Assembly (NCBI GenBank): GCA_963930775.1 | Contig: OZ005706.1 | Location: forward strand, 6,130,428-6,194,427 | From: Cliona cf. orientalis | Taxonomy: Eukaryota > Porifera > Demospongiae > Clionaida > Clionaidae | Length of the DNA: 64,000 nt | Direction: 5' to 3' | Part shown: positions 10,795 through 20,272 of the stretch, in pieces | Numbering within the stretch: the first letter of the stretch is position 1 | Layout: the number at the start of each line of letters is the position of its first letter | Notes under the pieces: generated by a model | The model's database searches: none | What the model was told of the DNA's origin: nothing | The model's input: the letters and a program-made list of their open reading frames with translations, nothing else | Translations under genes and position numbers: made by a program

Positions 10795-11775
10795 GTTCTA
10801 TGTAGCTAACTATGCACTCTTTTATTTGAATAGCTACTGCATGCAGGACTGTCCGCATTGACAACTGATTATCTTACTTGTCAGATAACTTATGCGACTT
10901 GTATCTGGTATCTTTAAGTCCTCCAATATAGTTATCTCACTCAGCTTCAGTTCACAAGCCTGGTCTTGATAATAAATATATAGTATCTACCCCCTAGGCT
11001 AGTTTTGCACACCAGCCTACGCAACGATTGAGTCACATGCGAGCGGTCAGATGATAGCTATTCCGAACTGAACACGTATTATGAATATGATGATTACTGA
11101 TCCACTCCCTTTTGACACCTAACAAATATAATTATTCTGACTTGCTAATAGATCCATGAATGGCCTTACAGGTGCACAATATATCACGTGACACGGTAAG
11201 GGTTGTTAGCATTGAGATCAAAGGTCAAGATGGCAGCAATACCACAGGTTGGGTTTTAATTGCGAGTATCTATTAATTGCGAATTGCTATTGTTTTGCAA
11301 TTAATAGATTCGCAAACATATTATGGTACGGAATCGTCCATCGCAATTATTCAATTCAGTGGATTCGTAGCTAATTTGGCCTGACTTGACTAGAATGCAA
11401 TTATTAAACAATGCCGCCCGTCCTACGGTACCACATTGAGTGAGTGAGTGAACTTTGGACATGACCACCCCCCACCCCCGACACGGTGTGAGCTGATGTG
11501 TCCTGGTATGGTAAGAGGTCGTCAGATAAGGACCCGCACCATCCTGGCCAACTAGGACTTAAATTCCTGTTAGCTACTGTTGCACTGCATCTTTCTTTGC
11601 CCTTGGCTATAGCTACTTGTAGGTCTCTATGAAACTTGTAGGTCTCTATGAAAACTTCACTGAAGGTCTCCATGAGAACTGATAGAGAGGCTACTACTGA
11701 GCTAGTGTGTCCAATCAGATCACAGTGTTCACTGAGTTTGTTACACTGAACTATAGCTATTCTAAGTAGGATCAT
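10795..11775. other. Spacer without recognised gene
   Basis: Nothing coding is convincing. An inverted pair near 11255-11320 (TATTAATTGCGAA and TTGCAATTAATAGATTCGCAA) marks a small repeat. The ATGGCAGCAATACCACAG word at 11230 followed by GTTGGG could be a first exon, but no partner exon is seen. Confidence 0.35.
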
Positions 11776-12128
11776 TAGAATTTGCACTGAGTTGTTTTAT
11801 TGTCCTTTTGTCCTTGACAAAATGACACGCCTTGTCTTCTAGCCAAGTTCTGGGGGAGGCCCGGAGAAGGGGTGCATGGGGGGATTGTATACTAGAACTT
11901 TCTTCTACATTGTGGATGGGAAGAGAATTTACCCACACCCCTCGTATAGCTACACCCAGGCTCTCAAAATCCCTAAACAAGGATTGCATGTAGTAGCTGG
12001 ATTCTCCATTTTGCACAATCTCCCATTGTGTAGCTGTAGCCCTCTGCTGGAACAGTTGAAAAATTATTCAAAATTACTTGTATTCGTGTAAATAGAGTGG
12101 CGACGATGGATAAGCGCATGCGCACTAA
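11776..12128 (-). pseudogene. Decayed intronless copy of the CHCHD7-like gene
   Basis: On the minus strand this matches the CHCHD7-like locus at 17000-18552 in two pieces. The first is the promoter-5' UTR-exon 1 part (12128 to 11971, with ATG at 12026 and the NPCL-coding region, carrying a 1-bp loss and a 6-bp gain). The second is the presumed 3' UTR with its AATAAA (11802 to 11797). The introns and exon 2 are absent and exon 1 runs straight into the 3' part, where the frame stops. A retrocopy of an exon-skipped transcript or a deletion copy would both fit. Confidence 0.55.
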
Positions 12129-12130
12129 AA

Positions 12131-12331
12131 CTACCATAAGCCAGACTCCTGCCCGAGACTAGCGGAGGGGCTGAGTAGTCGCGCGATGGGTGTGGACGAG
12201 CGCAGGTCTTGGTTATCGTGCACGGCAAAGATATCATCGTAGACTAGCTCCCCGCTCATGATCAGGTAGCGTAGCAGGCGAGGGAGAGGAGAAAGATTGC
12301 ATATTAATACTGCCTCAGCATGTGAAAACCT
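12131..12331 (-). other. Unassigned coding-like open segment
   Basis: Read on the minus strand after a TTTCAG acceptor-like word, the frame stays open for about 70 codons to TAG at 12133-12131. It includes an internal ATG at 12259 starting MSGELVYDDIFAVHDNQD. Composition and codon choice (GCC, GTG, CTC, GGG) look coding and differ from the AT-rich surroundings. It could be an exon of an unrecognised minus-strand gene or a fragment left by rearrangement next to the CHCHD7-like copy. No family assigned. Confidence 0.3.
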
Positions 12332-12523
12332 TTGCCAAACATGCCGTGACTGAAAGCCACATCTAGTCTCGCAGGCCAGACCGCTACCACCGCAGGATGC
12401 TGAAAGAACTAAACGTTGCGGCTTGCGAGACTAGGCCACACCCCCATCAGAGTTTAGGGGCGCGTAGCCTAAAGAAAGGGGTGCGGTGCGTCACATACTA
12501 GTGCTACCTCGATCTTAGTGGAG

Positions 12524-15500
12524 ATGGATAAACAAGTAAGCAGGTATTAATAATTGGTATAAGATTTAAGCTGATGGTTTATCTTGTCCAGGTTGATATC
12601 CTCCACCCTTTAGCTTCACTGGAGTGGACGGAGTGTAGGGGACCACCTGTGGATGTTGGCGGTGATACCCCTGCAGTGTTGCTGAAAAATAAGGTCTATA
12701 TAGGGGGAGGAGAAACATCAGGAAATACAAGATCTGATGCCAGGCTCTACATCTACACCCCGGCTACTGATGCATGGAGTACACTGGACACTCCGGTCTA
12801 TTGGTTTGGCCTCACCACCTACCACTCCCAGCTGGTACTAGTGGGAGGGTGGAAGTATATTGGTGAGAATGTTGAGGGTGACCCTACTAATAAACTGTGG
12901 ACATTAAATGAAGATGGTCAGTGGCAGGAAACTCTCCCTCCTATGCCAATACTGTGTAGTTTTGCATCTGCTATGAGTCATGGAGACCATCTCCTGGTGA
13001 TTACTGATTATCCTAACGAAGTTTACGTGTACAATGGTCATCACTGGGCAAGTGCACAGCATCCACCTCAGCCACTGTCCTCCATAAATTCCACTGTCTT
13101 CAATGGCCACTGGTATGTGATGGGAAGTGAAGGGATTGTTTATTCTGCCTCCCTGGACTCACTCCTTGCCAGCTATCAACCGAGTGACAACCCACAGCTA
13201 TCATCTCTATGGGAGAGACTGACCGATGTTCCTAGTGGATGGTGCTATCCCGCTGTGTTTGGAAACAGGCTGGTTGCAGTAGGGAGAAGATCAACTGATA
13301 CACCCACCACATTATTTCTCTATGCCTACTCCTCCTCCACCCAGTCCTGGATACACATGGCAGATGTTCCATCGATACCAATTCATTTCTGTGCTGTACT
13401 TCTCTCCTCCAATGAGTTGGTGATTGTGAGTGATCAGACAGCATTCCGATATGTATTCACATGTAAGTCTATTGCTATTTCGTTTTCGAAATAATATTTT
13501 TGAATAGCCTGGCTTATGCGAAAATTAAACACACAAACACATTATACGCACTACTCTAACGGTAGCTAAGGGTTATTTATCTGAAAATTTTTTGTCCAAA
13601 ATGCAAAAACTTATCATACAGAATATTTTGGACACCTCATGTTGTATCTGCACTGTCCTATCTGTTTTTTGATAGTATCTAGCTGTAGCTGTACAGAATG
13701 TGACTGCGTGCATGGTTACAACTTAAGTACCTTTTAACTAGGGATACGTATTCGCAATAATGCCTCGCGCATGCGCACATGAGGTGGTGGGTGGAGAGCT
13801 AGAGAACGCCTCGTGTTGTTGCATTGATTTTTTTTGTGGACGGTGAGTGAATTGAACGGTGAGCGGAGTAGCTATGGCCAAGCATAAGAGCGACAGCGAT
13901 AAGGACGACCCCCTGTTGCCTAGTGATATCCTGGAGTCTTCGCCGAAAGCTAAGGTGCAATGTCTTGTCACAGCTCTGTCTCTGTTGCCGCAAAGTAGCT
14001 ATACGCCTTCTTCTTTGATCGCTATCTTCGGTTGCTTCGGAAGGAGTCATCCATGGCGTCCGTATGGTCTTGTTGTTCCTTGACAGCCGATGAGTTCTTG
14101 CCGTTCACGACAATAGTGCGGCCAGATCCTTTGCGCACGCCCCCTTACATGCAGCAGGAAACACTAATGCGCGTGCGCAGTGTACGGAAATTAGCATTCC
14201 TAAGCGTGACGGACATACAAACATACCGACGCAAAACGAGATCCGAAGCAGGATTAGTTGCCTCGCGCTAAGGTGCTCGGCAATGATATCCAGGCCCATG
14301 TATACAAAGATGGTTGTGATGTCAAATCTGGAAAGAGATGCATCTCTTTTTAAATTTATAATATTCTGTGATGTCAAACCTGGAAAGAAATGTTTGTACT
14401 ACTATGAAAAATTTGCTGGACCACGTCCTCATAATTCTAATGATTCATTATGGTAAAAGGTCATCAATGTAGTGTGTACACAGCTACGACCTCGATAATG
14501 ATAAATTTCAATCACAGGAGACAAACTCGATAGCACCTTACAGCTTCCGAACACCACGGCATGGCACGCAGCATGCATGCTATACATAGCACAAGCCTAG
14601 CTTAGTATCCATGGGATTACATCATGCAGCCAAGAGAATGCATAAAATTTGGCCAGTGGTACTTGTCAGAGAACGTAGCACTCAGCTTGTAATAATATTA
14701 TATTCACTGGATACATGCGTCAAATACTTAATATTATACCGATTTTTAAGTCTTAGAAAAGCTCCTGAATTTTCTGGTAATTATCTCATAGATTACATCA
14801 TAATTACCTAATATTATGTAATGTATTCCTGTTCATCCCCATATACAATGGTTAACTCGTTCACACTGCAGTGGCATCTTTTGATCCAGAAAGTTCATTT
14901 ACCTTGAGAGCTCTGTCTTTACTGGAATCAACCGCTGGTATCCCAGTGATGACAACACTGAGCAATCATATGTACACTCGCAGCATTAAGAATATCCTTC
15001 ATTTGCCAATGACCACTAATCTTGATCTAAATGGAGCGTTAAATTATTGGATAAGAAGCAAGCAGTGGTTATCTTCATCATGGCGAAATCTTTTCCTGAT
15101 CCTTCGTCTCCTCCACCAGGATGAGCTAGCTCAGATGATGGAGACTTACCTCAGTGGTGAGCAGAAACGTTTGAGAGATGACCGCATTATTTTTCAATTG
15201 AAGCAGCAAATAGCTACACAACAGCAGAGGATTGCCGATCTTGAGTATGAGCTCAAAGGTCAGCCATCATAAGTAGGGTTGCATACAGGGGGGGGGGGGG
15301 GGGGGGGGCAGCACAAATAGTATGATTACATACACAGGAAGACATCATTAAATTTTGTTATCACAGCATAATTGTGTGATTTATTTACTAGTATACGCAT
15401 GGCAGCAGCGCATATACACATGTACAGTGTAAGTCATCCGTGAGATCCCCCCCCCCCCACAAAAATCCTGTATGCAACCCTGATAATATTAAATTTTATC

Positions 15501-16385
15501 TCTTTCTACATGCCAAGGTTGGCGAGGTTTTGATTTGACAAATTTGGTATAGATCGCCAAATTAACTACTTAATGCATATTATTATTAAGCGCCTATAGC
15601 AGTAAGGCTTTAAAACTTCGTCAATACCAATGGAACCCAAACCCATTTCACCAAAATTTAATGCTCGCCAAAGTTCCCCCTCTATGGTACATAGCCTATA
15701 AATGTGTTAACCATACATGTTTTACAAGAATAATCCCCATTCTTTTATGGTACGTATTATTAACATGATCAGGATTTTATTGTCCCGCGTGCATACCCCA
15801 CGTTTATGCGCAAGGGGGTAAAGTAATCAGTCGTGTCATCATCATCATTAGCACAAACAAGACTCAAGTTAAGGATAGCACCAACGTATCACCATCAACA
15901 GGCATGCACAATGTCAAGAAAAGCAAGTGTAGGGATGTATAGTGGATGTGATAATCCCTACAAATCTTAGTTTTTTTTTACCCTGCCATCCCTACTTCAT
16001 CCTTCAATTTCATTGTACTTGTTTAATAGATGGAGGTGGAGGAAGTACACGTGGTTCATCTAGAGAAAACATCACGTCTGACAGTCCGCCTACTCTGCCT
16101 ATGATGCTGAGGATTTTGCTGCCAGTGAGTGGCCAGTGGATGAACATAGGGGTCATGCTGTCACTCAGTGATGGACGCCTTACTGCAATTGAAACTCGTT
16201 GTGGAAATGTTCCTGATAACTGTCTCCGAGAGATGCTGAAGGAGTGGCTCCAGCAGACCAATCCTCCTCCAACCAAATCAGCACTCGTCGATACTGTTGG
16301 AGCATACGATCCATCACTGGCTGAGAAGATTTCTGCCTGCCCTGTGAGAACTCTCCTTGAGCACCAGAAAAGCACTGAATCTTAA
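12524..16385 (+). CDS. Kelch-repeat protein with C-terminal Death domain
   Basis: Four exons keep phase: 12524-12535, 12592-13462, 14872-15258, 16030-16385; 541 residues. Residues about 5-294 form a Kelch-like propeller with five recognisable blades (VYIGGGETSG, LVLVGGWKYIG, LLVITDYPNEVYVYN, WYVMGSEG, LVAVGRRS, each followed by an aromatic strand). Exon 3 encodes a helical segment containing SSWRNLFLILRLLHQDELAQ, then a short Gln-rich coiled coil. Exon 4 starts with a GGGGS-type linker and encodes a Death-fold region (about 445-525) with WMNIGVMLSLSDGRL and LREMLKEWLQQ, the usual h1-h5 spacing. Kelch parts bind proteins and Death domains self-associate, so a cytosolic signalling or innate-immune adaptor is likely (inference). 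Weak points are the tiny exon 1 and the GTCAGC donor of exon 3. Confidence 0.72.
13463..14871. other. Intron 2 of the Kelch-Death gene, with repeat relics
   Basis: The 1.4-kb intron carries two direct copies of GATGTCAAATCTGGAAAGA (about 14318 and 14372). The same word occurs in the arms of the 5385-7297 transposon, so a relative of that element lies here. NRF1-type words GCGCATGCGC (13768) and GCGCGTGCGC (14170) flank a GC-richer island that includes a small open frame (13874-14083). Confidence 0.45.
13874..14083 (+). CDS. Small open frame in a GC-richer island (doubtful)
   Basis: 69 codons starting MAKHKSDSDKDDPLLPSD. Codon use is GC-richer than the flanks, and an NRF1-type palindrome lies about 100 bp upstream, an arrangement usual for housekeeping promoters. 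There are no homologues I recognise and no splice partners. It lies inside an intron on the same strand, so it may be a captured first exon rather than a gene. Confidence 0.25.
   Translation: MAKHKSDSDKDDPLLPSDILESSPKAKVQCLVTALSLLPQSSYTPSSLIAIFGCFGRSHPWRPYGLVVP
15275..15482. mobile_element. MITE with paired poly-G / poly-C arms
   Basis: AGGGTTGCATACAGG followed by 21 G (15288-15308) is mirrored by a C tract at about 15448-15460 and CCTGTATGCAACCCT. It sits 17 bp after the exon 3 donor of the Kelch-Death gene. The interior is non-coding. Confidence 0.65.
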
Positions 16386-16999
16386 CTTTTTGTATATGGC
16401 TATAAGTATGTTTGATGTCACAGTCATGGGTAATGTGACTGAACTATACAATCGTGTACCAGTTAGTACAGTGCGCGTGCGCAGATGAAAGCAGCACCGA
16501 ACTTTAAACTTATGCTATTATGGTGCAGGCCAAGAGCAGCTGCTCAAACTCATCGTGCAATGGTGACCTTCTCACTCCGCTCAAACGTTGAATCTACCAC
16601 CAGACCATGACAAAGAGCAGACATCGCCTCTCACTTTGCTCGAGGCTCGGTGGCCTGCCGAGCAGGCCTATCGAAACGCGCAGCTGCTTGCAGCCGCTCG
16701 CTCGAGCTTGAGAATGCATCTCTATATATATGGCCCCTAGGCCCTGGCAACCTCGTTTGTGCACACGGCACAACAATTCTGACCAATCGTGACTATTGCA
16801 TGTTGATTGGCTGGAAACTAACAATAGCTGAATACAAAGGCCTAAGGCTATGTCTTCGCATGTTAGAAACTCTATGCACAATAGTACAATAAATTCCATA
16901 ATGTAAAATGTGACAACAATAATAATATTATTGACCAGAGTGTGAACATAATATCGGGTTCAAGACAAAAAACCCCCCACTAATTTGACCTATGTAGGA
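16386..16999. other. Spacer between Kelch-Death and CHCHD7-like genes
   Basis: No gene recognised. The segment 16470-16720 is GC-richer, with a GCGCGTGCGC word at about 16473. It may hold part of an old element. Confidence 0.35.
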
Positions 17000-17190
17000 T
17001 TAGAATTTGCAGTTGTTTTATTATCCTTGACAAATGGCACGCCTTGTCTTCTAGCCAAGTTCTGGGGAGGGAGAGGGGGGTATAGTATATTATTATTATA
17101 CAACTTTCTTCAACATTATGGATGGGAAGAGAATTCACCCACACCCCTCGTACACACTCAAGCACCCAGCTTTTTAATGGTTCATGGTTT
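17000..17190 (-). other. Presumed last exon / 3' UTR of the CHCHD7-like gene
   Basis: This block is conserved in the decayed copy at 11776-11970, including AATAAA on the minus strand (17022 to 17017). A possible acceptor TGTATAG lies just before 17190. If used in phase 0 it would add only two codons before TGA, so the true C-terminal coding sequence is not settled. A longer frame, RGVWVNSLPIHNVEES, is shared by both copies with only third-position changes and is the rival reading. Confidence 0.45.
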
Positions 17191-17883
17191 CTATACATTA
17201 TCAAAATTAATAATATTATATTATATGCTTTTAAGGGCTTAGGGTTCTATATATATTCCAATGTCATTTTAGGTGGGGCATTAAACCAAATTCATAGCCT
17301 AATTTATCGTCACAGAATTTTCGATTTTGCATGCGGGCAGGTGATCATCATTCAGATTTCAAACTAGGAAAAGAGTGTGAGAACGAACTTGCGATCACCG
17401 AGGCCACCCCCTTCAATTGCAGTGCTCGAGGGAGTGGGGCCAAACTGCCATACATAGTTCAAGGGGTAGTCACTACTATACCTACTGTACTGACACCCGC
17501 GACCGGGATCAAAATTTGATCCGACCTACATGTATTTTGGGCCTTGATCGCTTGATTCCCGCTGGAAAGCTATACCTTGATCGCTTGATTTTCACTAAAA
17601 AATGTAGCTTGATGGCTTGACTGATGCCAAAGCTGTCCTTGATTTCTTGATCAATAATTTATAGTTTACTGAGGTGAACGCCCACTTTTTAAAGTATACG
17701 AAGGTGAGCGGGATCAAAATGCACAGTCGTGGGTGTTAGTATAGCAGATATAGTAGTGACCACCCCTTGCCAGATGCTGTATACAATCTGAAATTTGAAT
17801 TTTTGAGAAAAACTGAAAATCCATGCGGGTGATGACAATAAACTGTGAATTCAGTTTGCCTGGCCTAAGTCCTTGATGCTATT

Positions 17884-17975
17884 TATACCCCAGGTAAGCA
17901 TATAGCTACATGTACATGCGGGCCAAAATTGCGAGTTATGTGTAAGCGCCCATGGGTGCTTACCTGGGTCACTAC
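17884..17975. mobile_element. Small inverted-repeat element in the CHCHD7-like intron
   Basis: TACCCCAGGTAAGC and GCTTACCTGGGTCACTACGGTA are inverted ends around GCGGGCCAAAATTGCGA. A longer relative with CCCGGGCAAGCGCCCATGGG lies at 29545-29715. Confidence 0.5.
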
Positions 17976-18002
17976 GGTATTATTCAGAGTCTTAAATCTT
18001 AC

Positions 18003-18433
18003 CATTGCCTTTTTGCATTCTTTGTAGGCCTCAAAGTATTGCTCACAGGCGTCTCTGTCGTAGTTATTTCTATCCATGCACTTGTAGGCCGCGTCAGCCT
18101 CCTACATGAACAGAGATTGACAAACTATTACACAAATAACGCTGCACCTTAGGTCCTACCTAATATATACCCCCAGATGCTGTACAGCAATCTACTGTCC
18201 TAGGGTATTAATGAAAGGGTATTAATGAAATAGGTATTAATGAAAGGGTATTAATGAAATAGCCTACCGGAGTACCAACCCATTCGCAAGAGAGAGGCCT
18301 ACTGATCATGATGCGGTGGTGGGCCAGTAGCACTGGCAGTGCATTAATATAAAGTTTTAATATTAAATACATAGGATCGTACCCCTAAACAAGGATTAGT
18401 AGCTGGATTACTCCATTTTGCACGCTCTCCCAT
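18003..18433 (-). CDS. CHCHD7: CHCHD7-like twin-CX9C protein (first two exons)
   Basis: Exon 1 is 18433-18383 (17 codons, MGERAKWSNPATNPCLG) and exon 2 is 18101-18003 (33 codons). Both junctions are phase 0. Together they give two CX9C pairs, Cys15/Cys25 and Cys36/Cys46, the hallmark of Mia40-imported intermembrane-space proteins. The central words KCMDRNNYDRDAC and YFEAYKECKK match the CHCHD7/Cox23 family closely (vertebrate CHCHD7 has CMDENNYDRERC). The role expected from the family is mitochondrial intermembrane-space assembly of respiratory complexes. The donor of exon 1 is GTACGA and of exon 2 GTAAGA. The C-terminal exon is not resolved; vertebrate proteins have about 35 more residues. 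A decayed copy lies at 11776-12128. Confidence 0.8.
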
Positions 18434-18535
18434 TGTGTAGCGGTAGCCCTAGCCCTCTGCTTAGCTCGATGAACAGTTGAAATTATTCAAAAATTACTTC
18501 TATTCGTGTAAATGGAGTGGCAATGATAGAGAAGC

Positions 18536-18549
18536 GCATGCGCACTAAA
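18536..18549 (-). promoter_or_regulatory. NRF1-type palindrome upstream of CHCHD7-like gene
   Basis: GCGCATGCGC fits the core of the nuclear respiratory factor 1 consensus. It sits about 105 bp before the ATG, a typical place for a nuclear gene of mitochondrial function, and is kept in the decayed copy near 12120. Binding is inference. Confidence 0.5.
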
Positions 18550-18830
18550 ACAATCGCCATGGATAAACTGACCCCTTGCGCATGCGTGCGGGAAAGTATT
18601 CTAAAGGCAGCCACTTCAATTAGCGATATGAAATACCTATAGGAGCTAACATGGATTGCACGTTAATAATTTAATTGGAACAGAATAATTTTTATTCTCA
18701 CACAATCTAAAGCACAGCAACCAATATTTACATCTAGCGATAGCTATGCCTACAATTATGAATGCAAAAAGCTACAATAATTATTATAGTCATAATATTA
18801 CTTTGTCAGCTGATAATTAAGGAACACTTG

Positions 18831-19310
18831 CTATATCATGCGCATCATTGCCTTGAGCAGGCTGACCAGGCTGGGTTTGGCTTTCTTGTTCGTCACAGAC
18901 TCTTCGAATTTCTTGTGGAACTCAGCGTCATCTTCCTTTGGTACATGGAACCATTCAGAGCCTCCGCCATGAGATTCCTTCGTATTCCATTTAGCAGTAG
19001 CGTGATGAGCTCTTTTCTCAGCCTCATCCATATCTGGCACTTCATGGACCTTTTCATCCTTTATCTTGCGTGGATTTCCACCTTGAAGATCACTCACACG
19101 CTTCTTAACGTCTTGGGTGGTTTTGCCAATTTTGTAGTAGCCTGTCTTTGAGCCGTCTTTATTGTGCTCAGAGAGTAGATAGACTTTTCCGGATTTCTGT
19201 TCAGGTGCCTTATTTTTTACTTGTGTTTGGGCTTCTTTGAGTTCGTGAGCATGCAGAAAGTCACAGCTGATGACCACACAGAAGGTTATAAAGATGAGTT
19301 TTGCTTTCAT
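18831..19310 (-). CDS. Secreted GIY-YIG / T5orf172-like domain protein
   Basis: Intronless, 159 residues from ATG at 19310. I chose this start over the in-frame ATG-like positions upstream because it begins directly with a signal peptide, MKAKLIFITFCVVISCDFLH. Residues about 45-135 carry the T5orf172/MUG113 signature: KVYLLSE, then GYYKIGKTTQDVKKRVSDLQ, a helical EAEKRAHH segment, and a closing GGGSEWFHVP. In this family of GIY-YIG-fold proteins YKIGxT and the late EWF are the diagnostic words. Members are common in bacteria, phages and large DNA viruses. A signal peptide on such a domain is unusual. A TATA-like TATAAAAA lies on the minus strand at 19402-19395. Catalysis is not assured. Confidence 0.7.
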   Translation of the reverse strand: MKAKLIFITFCVVISCDFLHAHELKEAQTQVKNKAPEQKSGKVYLLSEHNKDGSKTGYYKIGKTTQDVKKRVSDLQGGNPRKIKDEKVHEVPDMDEAEKRAHHATAKWNTKESHGGGSEWFHVPKEDDAEFHKKFEESVTNKKAKPSLVSLLKAMMRMI

Positions 19311-20272
19311 TTTGTAGCAGCTATCAAGGTTGAAGGGCTGATGATGGCAATCTTCTATGACGATCACTGTTCATCAGCAGTTTTTTAAATCTGGTTTTTA
19401 TAGAATGCCAGCCTTTATTCATTTCCACTACATATTATGCTGTCCGTAATTATGATGATAACTATAGCCGCTGTCACTTCTATATAGAAGCTCTAGATTC
19501 TGGTTACTGGCAGTCTGCAGTGCTATGATTGTGCAACAAGTAACAACACGTTTGCAACATTTTGACACTAGTTGTTTGTGCCACTATAGGCTATAGAGCT
19601 AGCTAGCTACCTCCATGGATCAAATTTCTGATATTTAACCGCCAGTTGTTATCAAGAAAGTCATAACATCTTCGTAACTTTGTAGTTTGTGTGGTAGAAG
19701 AAAACAATTACTTTTGTCAAACTGAACACTGTCAGTGTTTAAAAAGCATAATGTGACATTAACTTTGCTCAGTGTCGCTAGCTAATACCATCATCCCAGC
19801 TATAGGGAGAAGCCTTGTAGTAATTCATGTGGAGACAAACTTGAATTATCAATGCAATACTTATCGATCAGTCTAAGATTTTATTATAGCCAGTCACAAT
19901 TTTGGCGCTGCATGCTTTGAAGCTAAACTTACAAAGGACAGCACAGACACAAGCAAGGCGATAATAATAAACTAGCTACTAGTACAATGTACTATACCGG
20001 TATATAGCTATGCTTGATATCAGAAAAAGGTACAAAAACATAAAGTTGTGCTAAGAACTAGTTCATAACTGTTAATAATAATAATTCTATGCATGCATGA
20101 TTAATGGTAATCAAAGAACCAGCTATTGCAGTAGCACATGTGCATGCTGAATGCTGAGCAACTTATGTAGTTCCTTACTAGAAACACTGATACTAATAGT
20201 TGCATTCTACAGTAGATATTAGGTTCTACTATTAATTTTTACACACATTCAGGCAGGACTGGCTCTGAGTTT
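19311..20272. other. Spacer between two intronless secreted-protein genes
   Basis: AT-rich and without convincing frames. It holds the promoter of the GIY-YIG-like gene at the left and the 3' end of the PLC-like gene at the right. Confidence 0.4.

Noticed and set aside
11225-11250. First exon starting MAAIPQ
   Set aside because: A start and donor-like word but no acceptor-linked continuation.
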